Shown: positions 34,401-43,414 of the stretch, piece after piece
How the letters are laid out: every line of letters begins with the position of its first letter
How positions within the stretch are numbered: the first letter of the stretch is position 1
DNA from: Arthrobacter pascens
Lineage (GTDB): Bacteria; Actinomycetota; Actinomycetes; Actinomycetales; Micrococcaceae
DNA length: 64,000 nt
Direction of reading: 5' to 3'
NCBI RefSeq assembly: GCF_030815585.1
Contig: NZ_JAUSWY010000001.1
Coordinates: 3,906,001-3,970,000 of the forward strand
Made by a program: the position numbers and the translations under genes
The notes under the pieces: model-generated
Database searches by the model: none
What the model was told of the DNA's origin: nothing
What the model saw: only the letters and a program-made list of their open reading frames with translations

Positions 34401-35438
34401 TCAGGCCGCGCCGAGGATAGGGCCGAAGCTGGCCCTGTCCGCCAGCCGCGGGTCCTCCTTGTCCGGAACCACCAGGACCGGCCCCTTCGCGTGGTGGAGT
34501 ACACCATCCGAGGTGGAGCCCAAGAGCATGCCGGTGAATCCGCCGCGGCCGCGGGTTCCCACCACCACCAGTTCAACATGCCTGCTGGCTTCCACCAGCA
34601 CCTCCACGGGGGAGCCATCCTTCAGCTCTGACTCCATCGGAAGATTTGGATAGTGGCTCTTGAGCCAGGCCATTCCGGCATCCAGCTGTAGCTGGATGTC
34701 CGCGAACAGTGCCTTTCGGTCCATGGGCGCGGGAACCCATGCCAACGAACCGCTGTACTGCGGCACCGCGCAGATCACGCGCAGGGTTGCACCAAGGCGC
34801 TCGGCCTGGGCTGCGGCTTCCAGGACTGCGATCCGCGCCTGTTCGGAGCCGTCCACGCCCACCACCACCACGTTCTCGACGCGCTGGTGCCCGGACTTGG
34901 CCTGCTCGGCCTTGATCCGCTTGTCCTCGGTGGTTTCCCCCAGCCTGTCCGAACAGATCAGCGGGACAGTCACTGTGGGGCATTTTGCGTGGGCAGGCAG
35001 TGCGCTGCTCACGGAGCCCAGCAGGCGGCCGACAAAGCCGCCCCTGCCACGCGTGCCGAAGACCAGCAGCTCGGCTGTCTCTGACATCTCCAGCAGCACC
35101 CCGGAGGCGTCGCCGTTCTCAACGGAGGCATCGACGTCGATGTTGTAGCCGGACACCTTGTCCATCGCCTGCTTGATGATCGCTTCAGCGCCCTCGCGGA
35201 TCACTGAGTCATCCACGGTGGCATAGCCGCCGTCCAAGCCAGATGCGGCAAAGATCGGAACGGAGTATGCCGTGACGATATGCAGGGGGCGGCGGCGGCG
35301 CTCGGCCTCACGGGCCGCCCAGACAAGAGCGCACTGGCCGTGGTCCGAACCGTCCACGCCAACAACGATGCCCTGGGGACCGGCGGAACTGCCCCCGCCA
35401 TCCCCGTCCGGGTCCGGATGCATCTCATGTGCGCCCAT
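34401..35438 (-). CDS. Tandem-domain universal stress protein
   Basis: 345 aa with two USP domains (about 22-165 and 190-335). Both carry the ATP-binding pattern G-x2-G-x9-G-(S/T): GTRGRGGFVGRLLGSVSS and GTRGRGGFTGMLLGSTSD. Both also start with VVGVDGS. Actinobacterial two-domain USPs bind ATP and are often induced by low oxygen. The ATG at 35438 has GAGGAGG 8 nt upstream. The PEP-synthase/Rph-like gene follows in the same operon. Confidence 0.92.
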   Translation of the reverse strand: MGAHEMHPDPDGDGGGSSAGPQGIVVGVDGSDHGQCALVWAAREAERRRRPLHIVTAYSVPIFAASGLDGGYATVDDSVIREGAEAIIKQAMDKVSGYNIDVDASVENGDASGVLLEMSETAELLVFGTRGRGGFVGRLLGSVSSALPAHAKCPTVTVPLICSDRLGETTEDKRIKAEQAKSGHQRVENVVVVGVDGSEQARIAVLEAAAQAERLGATLRVICAVPQYSGSLAWVPAPMDRKALFADIQLQLDAGMAWLKSHYPNLPMESELKDGSPVEVLVEASRHVELVVVGTRGRGGFTGMLLGSTSDGVLHHAKGPVLVVPDKEDPRLADRASFGPILGAA

Positions 35439-35828
35439 TGGGCCGCCTCCTCGCCATACTGCCTGATGTTGCGGCTATTCTGCCAGAAGTGGACCCTTTC
35501 CCCGTGCACCCGCCTGGCAACCACACACCCGAGCAGGAAAGCCCGCCTCCACTTCTCACTATTCTCGGTCCGCCGAGACTTAGCAAGCAGTTATCCACAG
35601 CCCGCGCGGCGCTAGGAATGAGAGCGCAAACATCGCCGGGGAAGAATATTCAAGTTTGGGCTATCCCTGCCACAAAATGTTCTGTAGTCTTCGAGGCATC
35701 GCTGGTCGGGCATGTCTGCGTCAAGACACGTCCCGGCCAGGTACTGCGGCCGGTCTTTGGGGGTAACGGAACGCTTGCAGGGCAAGGATGCCTGCACTAG
35801 CCGAAAGCTTCAAAGGAGGAAAACTGTA
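35439..35828. other. Structured leader before the Rossmann-fold gene
   Basis: 390 bp without a credible gene between divergent transcripts. The part near 35829 has two hairpins: CTGGTCGGG/CCCGGCCAG (35702-35710, 35732-35740) with an inner TGTCT/AGACA stem, and TGCAGG/CCTGCA (35776-35781, 35791-35796). AGGAGG at 35815-35820 follows. I match no known riboswitch; the promoter is not clear. Confidence 0.4.
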
Positions 35829-36479
35829 GTGTCAAGCATGCCTCTGAATGGCGGGACCGAACAGACCACCACGGTGATCATTGGCACGGGCCTGTCCGGC
35901 CTGGCCGTGGCAGCAGAGCTGCGCAGACACGGCGTGGATTCCATTGTGGTGGACGGACTCGACATCCTGGGCGCCGGACAACCGGCCAACACGGCTTCAC
36001 TGCAACGCTGCGATGCAGCAGACTCCGACTCCCTCCGGGAGCGCAACGAAATCCTCCGCCATCTGCGCAACTACGCAGCAAGCCACGGCATGGACGTCCG
36101 CAACACCACACGGGCCGTCCAGCTGACCATGGCGGGCGGCGCCTCCGACGCCCGCGCGGCGGAAGGCCCCTGCGCCCGCCAATGGGAAGTCCATACCCCC
36201 AACGGCGTCCTGCTGGCCGACCATATCGTGCTGACCCGCTGCGCGCACAGCCAGCTGAGGCGCATGCTCAGCGACTTCGGCATCACGGTAGGACACAACC
36301 TAGTGGCCGCGATGCGGGCCATCGGCATCTACCTGGTGGGGGTAGGCGAGCTCATCACGCCGTCCCCCAAGGAAGTGCTGCGCCAGGCGAAAACAGTGGG
36401 CCAGGCGATCTCCTCCAAGGTCAATCCGGAGAGTGCACCCACCATCCTTACCGGAAGCTTCGCCGTAGTCCCTGGCTAG
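35829..36479 (+). CDS. Rossmann-fold NAD(P)/FAD-binding protein, short
   Basis: 216 aa from GTG, chosen because AGGAGG lies 9 nt upstream; an ATG 9 bp later is too far away. The dinucleotide fold is clear: VIIGTGLSGLAVAAELRRHG with GxGxxG, then VVDGLDI. The C-terminal part (SPKEVLRQAKTVGQAISSKV) is like the tail of flavin monooxygenases of the CzcO type, but the length is about half and the second GxGxxG is missing. It may be an internally deleted flavoprotein that is now a binding or regulatory protein. No partner gene is evident. Confidence 0.7.
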   Translation: MSSMPLNGGTEQTTTVIIGTGLSGLAVAAELRRHGVDSIVVDGLDILGAGQPANTASLQRCDAADSDSLRERNEILRHLRNYAASHGMDVRNTTRAVQLTMAGGASDARAAEGPCARQWEVHTPNGVLLADHIVLTRCAHSQLRRMLSDFGITVGHNLVAAMRAIGIYLVGVGELITPSPKEVLRQAKTVGQAISSKVNPESAPTILTGSFAVVPG

Positions 36480-36507
36480 ATCACCAGAGGCTGGATCAGC
36501 AAGCTGG

Positions 36508-37161
36508 CTACTTTTGCTGGGGCTCTTCAACGCCCTCTTCTTCGCTGCCTGCCGTGAGGCGCCGCTTGGTCATGATCGCGATGGCCACCAGCAACCCCAT
36601 TGCCACGGCGGCAAAGACCACCAGGCTCCAAGGAAACGGCTGGGACGCATCGACCACCGGAGCCGGGGGCGGGGTGACTCCGGGCTGAGCCGTGCCCATG
36701 TTGGGAACGGCACCGGCCGCCGTCGAACCGGACGGTGCCGAACCGGCAGGTGCCGACCCGGAGGGTGCTGACCCCGCGGCGGCGGTTGCCGTGAAACCGA
36801 AGGTACCCTCAATGGGGTGGGAATCCGAGCTGGCCACACGCCAGGTGACCGTGTACTCTCCCGCGGGCGCGCCGGCCTTGAGTTTTTGGGAGGCCACATT
36901 GTCCACAATTTCGACGGCGCCGTCAGCCCACTCCGCGCCGGCGGCGTCCTTCACCAAGAACTGCGCGCCGATGCCCAGCGGATTCCTGTTGAACGTGACG
37001 GAGACCTTCTCCGGCGGCGTGGCCACCGTGGCTCCCTGGGCGGGGCTGCTGGATTCGGCGGCATCGTGCGCAGAAGCCGGAGCCGTCACCCCCAGCAAGG
37101 CGGCGGCTGCGACGAATATTCCGAGCACTACGCTCAGCAACTGGTGGCGGATGGAACGCAT
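36508..37161 (-). CDS. CopC-domain copper resistance protein, membrane anchored
   Basis: 217 aa. The signal peptide ends at ASAHD, so the mature protein starts with the copper-binding His of CopC. The CopC fold has SSPAQGATVATPPEKVSVTF and the conserved VASSDSHPIEGTFGFT (second His site). A Gly/Ser/Pro/Ala repeat linker leads to one C-terminal membrane helix and a short basic tail. This is the YcnJ/YobA-like anchored form. It probably binds Cu(II) outside the membrane for uptake or delivery. Confidence 0.92.
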   Translation of the reverse strand: MRSIRHQLLSVVLGIFVAAAALLGVTAPASAHDAAESSSPAQGATVATPPEKVSVTFNRNPLGIGAQFLVKDAAGAEWADGAVEIVDNVASQKLKAGAPAGEYTVTWRVASSDSHPIEGTFGFTATAAAGSAPSGSAPAGSAPSGSTAAGAVPNMGTAQPGVTPPPAPVVDASQPFPWSLVVFAAVAMGLLVAIAIMTKRRLTAGSEEEGVEEPQQK

Positions 37162-37271
37162 GCGTGGACTGCTCCCTCGTGTTGGCTTCCTTACAGACTA
37201 GGCGAATTTCCACGGCCGCCGCCCGGACGCCGCATAGGATTCAGGTACCCCAAAGACTCCCCGGAGGACTA

Positions 37272-38711
37272 ATGCTTAAGCAAGGCTCTGCCCTGGACCG
37301 GTACTTCATGATCACTGAACGGGGGTCCAACCTGTCCCGCGAGATCCGCGGCGGGTTCGCCACTTTCTTTGCGATGAGTTACATCGTGGTGCTGAACCCC
37401 CTCATTCTCTCCGGCGCAGACTCCAACGGCACCACGCTCGGCTTTCCAGCCGTGGCCGCCGTGACCGCGTTGGTTGCGGCCATCCTGACCATCCTGATGG
37501 GGGCCTGGGCCAGGCACCCCTTTGCACTGGCGACCGGCCTGGGCGTCAACGCCTTTGTAGCCGTGACCGTGGCCACCAACCCGGGCCTCACCTGGCCGGA
37601 CATGATGGGCCTGGTTGTTATCTCCGGAGTCACCATGCTGATCCTTGTCCTCACCGGCTTCCGGACAGCGGTCTTCAGGGCCGTCCCGGACGGCCTCAAG
37701 ACCGCGATCGTGGTGGGCATCGGCCTGTTCATCGCCCTGATCGGACTGGTGAACGCGGGTTTTGTCCGCCGCATCCCCGATGCTGCCGGCACCACCGTGC
37801 CTGTGGGCCTGGGCTTTGACGGCAAGCTCCTGGGCTGGCCCACGGCGGTGTTTGTGTTCGGCCTGGTACTGACCATCGCCCTGGTGGTCCGGAAGGTCAG
37901 GGGAGCCATCCTGATCGGCATCATCACCTCCACCGTCATCGCCGTGATCCTGGAAATGACCCTGCACATCGGTCCCAGCTTCGATGGCAAGACCTCAAAC
38001 CCCCAGGGCTGGTCGCTGGTGGCCCCTACATTCACCGGATGGGCCGCCCCGGACCTTTCCCTGATCGGCAAGGCCAACCCGTTCGGCGCCTTTGAACACC
38101 TGGGCTTCGTGGCCGCCACGCTGCTGGCTTTTGTGATCCTGCTGAGCATCTTTTTTGACGCGATGGGCACGATGGTGGGCCTGGCCAACGAGGCCGGCAC
38201 CGTGGACAAGGAAGGCAACATCCCGGACGTTGACCGCGTGCTGCAGGTGGATGCCCTGGGCGCCATCGTGGGCGGCGGGGCCTCCGTATCCTCCAACCAG
38301 ATCTACGTGGAAGCCGGAGCCGGAATCGGCGAGGGTGCGCGTACCGGTGTGGCGTCGATTGTCACCGGCCTGCTGTTCCTGGTGGCCATGTTCTTCACCC
38401 CGCTCATCAACCTGGTCCCGTTCGAAGCGGTGGCGCCCGCCCTGGTGGTGGTGGGCTTCATGATGGTGTCCCAGGTGGGCAAGATCGACTGGCAGGACTG
38501 GGGAATAGCGATACCGGCGTTCCTGACTTTCACGTTGATGCCGTTCACCTACTCGATCGCCAACGGCCTGGGCGCCGGCTTCATCGCGTACGTCCTGATC
38601 CGTACGGTCCAGGGCCGGATCCGCGATATCCACCCCCTCATGTGGGCCGTGGCCGCCGCGTTCCTGCTTTTCTTCGCGGTGGGACCAATCGAGGCCGCGC
38701 TGGGAATGTAG
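37272..38711 (+). CDS. NCS2 family purine permease (AzgA-like)
   Basis: 479 aa, about 12-14 hydrophobic segments. The start region GSNLSREIRGGFATFFAMSY and later SIFFDAMGTMVGLANEAG match the AzgA/PbuG branch, which imports guanine, hypoxanthine or adenine with protons. GGAGG lies 5 nt before the ATG. Divergent from CopC. Confidence 0.92.
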   Translation: MLKQGSALDRYFMITERGSNLSREIRGGFATFFAMSYIVVLNPLILSGADSNGTTLGFPAVAAVTALVAAILTILMGAWARHPFALATGLGVNAFVAVTVATNPGLTWPDMMGLVVISGVTMLILVLTGFRTAVFRAVPDGLKTAIVVGIGLFIALIGLVNAGFVRRIPDAAGTTVPVGLGFDGKLLGWPTAVFVFGLVLTIALVVRKVRGAILIGIITSTVIAVILEMTLHIGPSFDGKTSNPQGWSLVAPTFTGWAAPDLSLIGKANPFGAFEHLGFVAATLLAFVILLSIFFDAMGTMVGLANEAGTVDKEGNIPDVDRVLQVDALGAIVGGGASVSSNQIYVEAGAGIGEGARTGVASIVTGLLFLVAMFFTPLINLVPFEAVAPALVVVGFMMVSQVGKIDWQDWGIAIPAFLTFTLMPFTYSIANGLGAGFIAYVLIRTVQGRIRDIHPLMWAVAAAFLLFFAVGPIEAALGM

Positions 38712-38716
38712 CTTCG

Positions 38717-40021
38717 CTACACGGGCGTATTGGGGGCCAGCCCCTCGTCACCCGATTCCGCCAGTGCCCGCCGCTTGCGGAGCCGGTCCAGCCGGTTCAT
38801 GAGCGGCGAAGTGGTGGCACCATGGATCACGATGGACAGTGCCACCACCAGTCCCACGAAGGCCCAGAGCCAGTCAGCCTGCCCGGCGAACTGGCCTTTT
38901 CCCAGCGCATAGGAAAGGTAGTAGAGGGAGCCGATTCCGCGGATCCCGAAGAACGAGAGCGCAACGCGTTCCCGCGGGCCCGTCTTGCCGCCCAGCAGGC
39001 CCACCCAGCCTGCCAGTGGCCGCACCAGCAGCAGGAACGCCAGCCCCACGAGCAGCTCAGGCCAGCCAATATCGGCGAGCAGGCCGCGGGCAATGGCTCC
39101 TCCCAGCAGGACCAGGATCACCACGGTCATCAGCCGCTCGAGCTGCTCCACGTAGGAGTGCAGCACCCGGTGGTAGCCGTGCGTGTGCTCCGCGGCCCTG
39201 ATGGTTACCGCACACACAAACACGGCAATGAACCCATAGCCCTCGATCATTTCGGTGAGGCCGTAGGCCAGGAATGTCGCGGCCAGGGCAACGAATCCCT
39301 CCGAATGGTTGGACAGCCGCATGCTTTCCTTCCGCGTAGAGAAGAACAGCCGCGCCAGCACCTTGCCCGTGCCGAACCCCAGCAGCAAGCCCACCCCCAG
39401 CCGCCACAACACATCGATCCCGAACCACTCCGGAAACCACTCCGACGGCGACGCCCCCGCAACGCTGACGGCCATGGCCAAGTACACAAAAGGGAAGGCC
39501 AGGCCGTCGTTCAGGCCGGCCTCGGACGTCAGGCCAAACCGGACCTCATCCTCTTTGTCGGCCTCATCGTCCCGATCCGCCGGTTCGCCCACCTGCACCT
39601 CGGATGCCAAGACCGGATCCGTGGGCGCCAGGATGGACGCCACCAGCAGGGCAGCACCCAATCCAAGGCCAAGGAACCAGAGTCCCAGCAGCGTCGGGGC
39701 TACGATGCACAGGGGCATGGCAATCCCCAGGAGCCGCCAGGTGGTGGCCCAGCGCTTGCGGCCCACCGGCCGGTCAAGGGCCAGTCCGGCGCCCATCAGG
39801 GAAATGATGACGCAGACTTCTGACAGTCGGAGGGCAAGATCGCCGTGGGCGATCGGATCCGGATCAGGCAGTGTGGGGACCAGCGAAAAGGCCGCCATGC
39901 CGGCCCCCAGGAACACCATAGGCATGGAAAACGGGGCGTTGCGCAGGAGTTTCGGCAGGATGGCGGCCACAAACACTGCGGCACCCGCTGCGGTAAACAG
40001 GATGCTGGGGGCTTCAAACAT
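38717..40021 (-). CDS. CPA1-type cation:proton antiporter
   Basis: 434 aa from the ATG at 40021 (GGTGGA upstream); an ATG at 40033 is also possible. About twelve hydrophobic segments. LASILAPTDPVLASEVQVG and LTSEAGLNDGLAFPFVYL carry the ion-exchange residues of the family (TDP and the ND pair). An acidic loop (ADRDDEADKEDE) lies between them. It exports Na+ or K+ for H+ and helps pH homeostasis. Convergent with NCS2, 5 bp apart. Confidence 0.9.
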   Translation of the reverse strand: MFEAPSILFTAAGAAVFVAAILPKLLRNAPFSMPMVFLGAGMAAFSLVPTLPDPDPIAHGDLALRLSEVCVIISLMGAGLALDRPVGRKRWATTWRLLGIAMPLCIVAPTLLGLWFLGLGLGAALLVASILAPTDPVLASEVQVGEPADRDDEADKEDEVRFGLTSEAGLNDGLAFPFVYLAMAVSVAGASPSEWFPEWFGIDVLWRLGVGLLLGFGTGKVLARLFFSTRKESMRLSNHSEGFVALAATFLAYGLTEMIEGYGFIAVFVCAVTIRAAEHTHGYHRVLHSYVEQLERLMTVVILVLLGGAIARGLLADIGWPELLVGLAFLLLVRPLAGWVGLLGGKTGPRERVALSFFGIRGIGSLYYLSYALGKGQFAGQADWLWAFVGLVVALSIVIHGATTSPLMNRLDRLRKRRALAESGDEGLAPNTPV

Positions 40022-40149
40022 TTGATCCACCATAGCCCGGTGCGGCCGTCCACCGACATGCGCTGAGGTCAATTCCAAGTTCCGGAATTCCAGACAGGAC
40101 GACGACGGCGCTGCTGGTTTTCGCTGCGGCCACGCGGTGAGCTTGGACC

Positions 40150-41130
40150 ATGGCCCTACCCGCGCTCACCGTCGATGTCCCACCGCAGCCTTGGACGGGC
40201 AGGTTCGACGGCGATGGCCGGGAGCACCGCCGCTGGTGGCAGGCGGTGTCGCGCTATGCGCCCGGCAGCACTGCGTCCTCCGCCCCAGCAGGTCTTTCAG
40301 CCCTTCCGGCATCCCGCCCGGCTGTTCTTTTGGGGTTTGCCAGCGACGAAGGCGTCCGCCGGAACAGGGGCCGTCCCGGCGCCGCCCTGGCCCCGACTGC
40401 CCTCCGCGCCGCCCTGGGGCCGTTGGCGTTCCACCTGGACCGGACGGTGTCCGATGCCGGGGATGTTGTGGTGGCCGGCGGTGCCCTGGAAGCAGGGCAG
40501 GCCCGTGCCGGGCTGGCCATCACAGCAATGCTCGACGCCGGCCAGCTCACCGTGGTGCTCGGCGGCGGCCACGAAACAGCTTTTGCCAGTTATCTGGGAC
40601 TCGCCGGATCCGAAGCGATCCGCGCTGGCAAACGGCTGGGCGTCCTGAACCTGGACGCGCACTTTGACCTCCGCGATGAACCCGTGCCCAGTTCAGGCAC
40701 ACCGTTCCTCCAGATGGCGGCCGCGGAAGCCGCCGCCGGGCGCGGACTCCGGTACGCCGTCGTCGGGATTTCCGAGCCCAACAACACCGGAGCACTGTTC
40801 AGCACGGCGGAACGGCTGGGCGTGAGGTATCTGCGGGATGAGGACTGCACTGCGGAGCGCACCCGGGCCTTTGTGGATGACTTCATCGCCGGCGTGGATG
40901 TGCTGTACCTGACCATCGATCTTGACGTCCTGCCGGCATCGGTGGCTCCCGGGGTTAGCGCGCCCGCAGCCTACGGCGTCCCGCTCCCGGTCATCAGCGC
41001 GGTGTGCCGGCAGGTGGCGGAAAGCGGAAAGCTGTTGCACGTGGACGTGGCCGAGCTGAATCCGGCGTTCGACGTCGACGGCCGGACCGCCACGGTTGCG
41101 GCGCGGCTGGTGAACACGGTGTTGCGCTAG
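40150..41130 (+). CDS. hutG: Formimidoylglutamase (HutG), arginase family
   Basis: 326 aa ureohydrolase-fold enzyme. The binuclear Mn ligands are visible: GGGHE, NLDAHFDLR and TIDLDVLP. The N-terminal PWTGRFDGDG motif is typical of HutG and distinguishes it from agmatinase and arginase. It cleaves N-formimino-L-glutamate to glutamate and formamide, the last step of the histidine pathway whose hutH and hutU are at 54-58 kb. Here it stands alone, divergent from the antiporter, with no IclR-like operator seen upstream. Confidence 0.88.
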   Translation: MALPALTVDVPPQPWTGRFDGDGREHRRWWQAVSRYAPGSTASSAPAGLSALPASRPAVLLGFASDEGVRRNRGRPGAALAPTALRAALGPLAFHLDRTVSDAGDVVVAGGALEAGQARAGLAITAMLDAGQLTVVLGGGHETAFASYLGLAGSEAIRAGKRLGVLNLDAHFDLRDEPVPSSGTPFLQMAAAEAAAGRGLRYAVVGISEPNNTGALFSTAERLGVRYLRDEDCTAERTRAFVDDFIAGVDVLYLTIDLDVLPASVAPGVSAPAAYGVPLPVISAVCRQVAESGKLLHVDVAELNPAFDVDGRTATVAARLVNTVLR

Positions 41131-41225
41131 GTCCGGGCAGGTTCGGTTCCAACAACGCGGCGAAAAAGCTAAGCAGGCTGTCTAATAGAGTTCATGGACA
41201 GCTACCAGCGGAGCAACTGGCCGGC

Positions 41226-41729
41226 ATGAGATACCTACGAATTACTGCGGCACTGTTGCTGGCATCGTCATTGGCCCTTGCGGGCTGCGGCACACCCTTT
41301 CCCGCCGATCCCTCCGGAACCCTCGAGCGGGTCACGGAGGGCACGCTGCGGGTAGGGGCCAGCGCAAACGGTGACTGGGTGAGGATTTCTTCCGGGAACG
41401 GCAGAGGGCTCCGGGACGAAGACGTCCAGGGCAGCGAGGCCGAACTGGTACGGCGCTTCGCTTCGAAGCTGGGAGCCGGGATCGAATGGGTTTCCGGCAC
41501 GGAATACGTACTGGCCGAGGACCTCAAGCGCGGGAACCTGGACCTGGTGGTCGGCGGCCTTGACGACAAGACGCCGTGGGCAACGCATGCCGGACTGAGC
41601 CGCGCCTACGCGGAGTCCCGTGATGGCCACGGCTCCCTGCACAGGCACGTGATGCTGGTTCCCATGGGCGAGAACGCGTTCCTTCTCGAGCTGGACCGGT
41701 TCCTGATGGATGCGAAGGAATCACGATGA
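41226..41729 (+). CDS. Short substrate-binding-like lipoprotein coupled to a CDF transporter
   Basis: 167 aa. The signal peptide MRYLRITAALLLASSLALAG with Cys21 is a lipobox. The rest resembles the first lobe of family-3 binding proteins (GTLRVGASANGDW, EAELVRRFASKLGAGIEWV, DLVVGGLDDKTPW), but the second lobe is missing and a short tail ends the protein. Its stop overlaps the start of the CDF gene (ATGA), so both are made together. It might bind a metal-ligand complex outside the cell or modulate the transporter; this is inference. Confidence 0.75.
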   Translation: MRYLRITAALLLASSLALAGCGTPFPADPSGTLERVTEGTLRVGASANGDWVRISSGNGRGLRDEDVQGSEAELVRRFASKLGAGIEWVSGTEYVLAEDLKRGNLDLVVGGLDDKTPWATHAGLSRAYAESRDGHGSLHRHVMLVPMGENAFLLELDRFLMDAKESR

Positions 41730-42736
41730 CGGCTGTGAGGAATGGCGGGGTTGCCCGCTTCGGCCACACCGAACTCCCGGACGAACAGCAGGAGGCCCTC
41801 CGCGGTGCGGTGAAGATCGAATGGATCACCATCGGCTTCCTGGCCGCGTCCACGGTCCTGGTCTTCGCGGTTTTGGGCAACTCCCAGGCAATGAAGGCCG
41901 CCTGGGTGGAGGACGTCCTGTCATTCCTTCCGCCATTGTCCTTCCTGCTGGCTGCCCGCGTTATCCGCAAGCGTCCCAGCGAGGAACATCCCTACGGCTA
42001 CCACCGCGCCGTGGGCATCGCCCATGTGGTTGCGGCAGTGGCCCTGACGGTGATGGGCGCGTACCTCATCGTGGATTCGGGCATCGGGCTGCTGGGCAAC
42101 GAGCACCCTGCCATCGGCGGTTTTGACTTCTTTGGCCAGACCATCTGGCTGGGCTGGATGATGATCGGCGCGATGATCCTCACCGCCGTCCCGCCCATCT
42201 ACCTGGGCCGGGTCAAGATGAAGCTTGCCGAAAAGCTCCATGACAAAGTCCTGTACGCCGACGCCGACATGAACAAAGCGGACTGGATGACGGCCCTTGC
42301 CGCCGCGGTGGGCGTGGCCGGCATCGGCTTCGGCGTGTGGTGGGCCGACTACGCGGCGGCCCTCCTCATCTCCGCCAGCATCCTGCACGACGGCGTCCGG
42401 AACACCCGCGCCGCCATCTCAGCGCTGATGGACAAACGTGCCCGGACGTACGACGACGCCGAGCCGCACCCGATCGGACACCGGCTGGACGAGTACCTCC
42501 GCGGCCTGGACTGGACCCAGGAGGCGCAGTCCAGGATCCGCGACGAAGGGCACGTGTTCCATGTGGAATCGTTTGTGGTCCCCGCCGGTGGACGGATGCC
42601 CAGGCTGGAGCAGCTCGAGGCTGCCCGCGAGGCCTGCATCGGGATGGACTGGAAGATCCAGGACATGGTCCTGGTCCCGGTGGCGGAGCTGCCGTCCGAA
42701 TTCCTGCCCGGACCCACGTCCGGCGGGGAACGCTGA
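41726..42736 (+). CDS. Cation diffusion facilitator-family transporter
   Basis: 336 aa. Five to six hydrophobic segments, with SEEHPYGYHRAVGI between helices 2 and 3 and ADADMNKADWMTALAA before helix 5, both typical of CDF proteins. The metal-site Asp/His pattern in helix 2 (AWVEDVLSFLPP) is weaker than in the gene at 25746, so the metal may differ. The C-terminal domain has GHVFHVESFVVP. Coupled to the lipoprotein gene before it; convergent with the response regulator. Confidence 0.85.
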   Translation: MTAVRNGGVARFGHTELPDEQQEALRGAVKIEWITIGFLAASTVLVFAVLGNSQAMKAAWVEDVLSFLPPLSFLLAARVIRKRPSEEHPYGYHRAVGIAHVVAAVALTVMGAYLIVDSGIGLLGNEHPAIGGFDFFGQTIWLGWMMIGAMILTAVPPIYLGRVKMKLAEKLHDKVLYADADMNKADWMTALAAAVGVAGIGFGVWWADYAAALLISASILHDGVRNTRAAISALMDKRARTYDDAEPHPIGHRLDEYLRGLDWTQEAQSRIRDEGHVFHVESFVVPAGGRMPRLEQLEAAREACIGMDWKIQDMVLVPVAELPSEFLPGPTSGGER

Positions 42737-42745
42737 GCTGGCCGC

Positions 42746-43414
42746 TCAGGCGGTTTTTAACACATAGCGCCGCTCGGGCCGTCCCGCACCGTACTTGAGC
42801 CGCACCTCCAGCACTCCCTCGTCATGCAGGTATTCGAGGTACCTGCGGGCGCTCACGCGGGACGTTCCCACCTGGACGGCCACTTCGGCAGCGGAGAGGT
42901 CGCCGTCGGCCGCTTGCAGTGCCGTTTCCACCTGCTTGAGTGTTTCGACGCTGCAGCCCTTGGGCAGCGGCCGCTCCGTGCGGTCCAGCCCGAAAACCCG
43001 GTTGACGTCTGACTGCTCCGCCACCTCCTTGGAGGACGCCAGGCTCTGGTAGGCGCTGCGGTAGTGCTCCAGCCGTTCCTGGAGGTCCGTCTGCGAGAAG
43101 GGCTTGATCAGGTAATGCACAATCCCGCCCCGCAACGCCTTCCGCACGGTTTCCACCTCGCGTGCCGCACTGATCACCAGGACATCCAGTTCCGGGGCAA
43201 CTTCGCGCAGTTTCTGCATCAGGTCAAGGCCGTTGATATCCGGCAGATGGATATCAAGCAGCACCAGGTCCGGCTGGAGGCGGGCGGTTTCCGTGACCGC
43301 CTGCGCACCCGTGTGGGCCGCTCCGACGACGGTGAACCCGGGAGTGCGCTGGATGAACCCCGCGTGGACCTTGGCCACCATAAAGTCGTCATCAATGATC
43401 AGGACTTTGATCAT
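42746..43414 (-). CDS. CitB/DcuR-type response regulator
   Basis: 222 aa. Receiver domain with acidic residues DDD at 8-10 and phospho-acceptor Asp54 in LLDIHLPDINGL. After a ~30-residue linker comes a winged helix-turn-helix (LSAAEVAVQVGTSRVSARRYLEYL) as in CitB/DpiA. The ATG overlaps the kinase stop by 4 bp. It likely activates the divergent tctCBA genes in response to a tricarboxylate. Confidence 0.92.
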   Translation of the reverse strand: MIKVLIIDDDFMVAKVHAGFIQRTPGFTVVGAAHTGAQAVTETARLQPDLVLLDIHLPDINGLDLMQKLREVAPELDVLVISAAREVETVRKALRGGIVHYLIKPFSQTDLQERLEHYRSAYQSLASSKEVAEQSDVNRVFGLDRTERPLPKGCSVETLKQVETALQAADGDLSAAEVAVQVGTSRVSARRYLEYLHDEGVLEVRLKYGAGRPERRYVLKTA

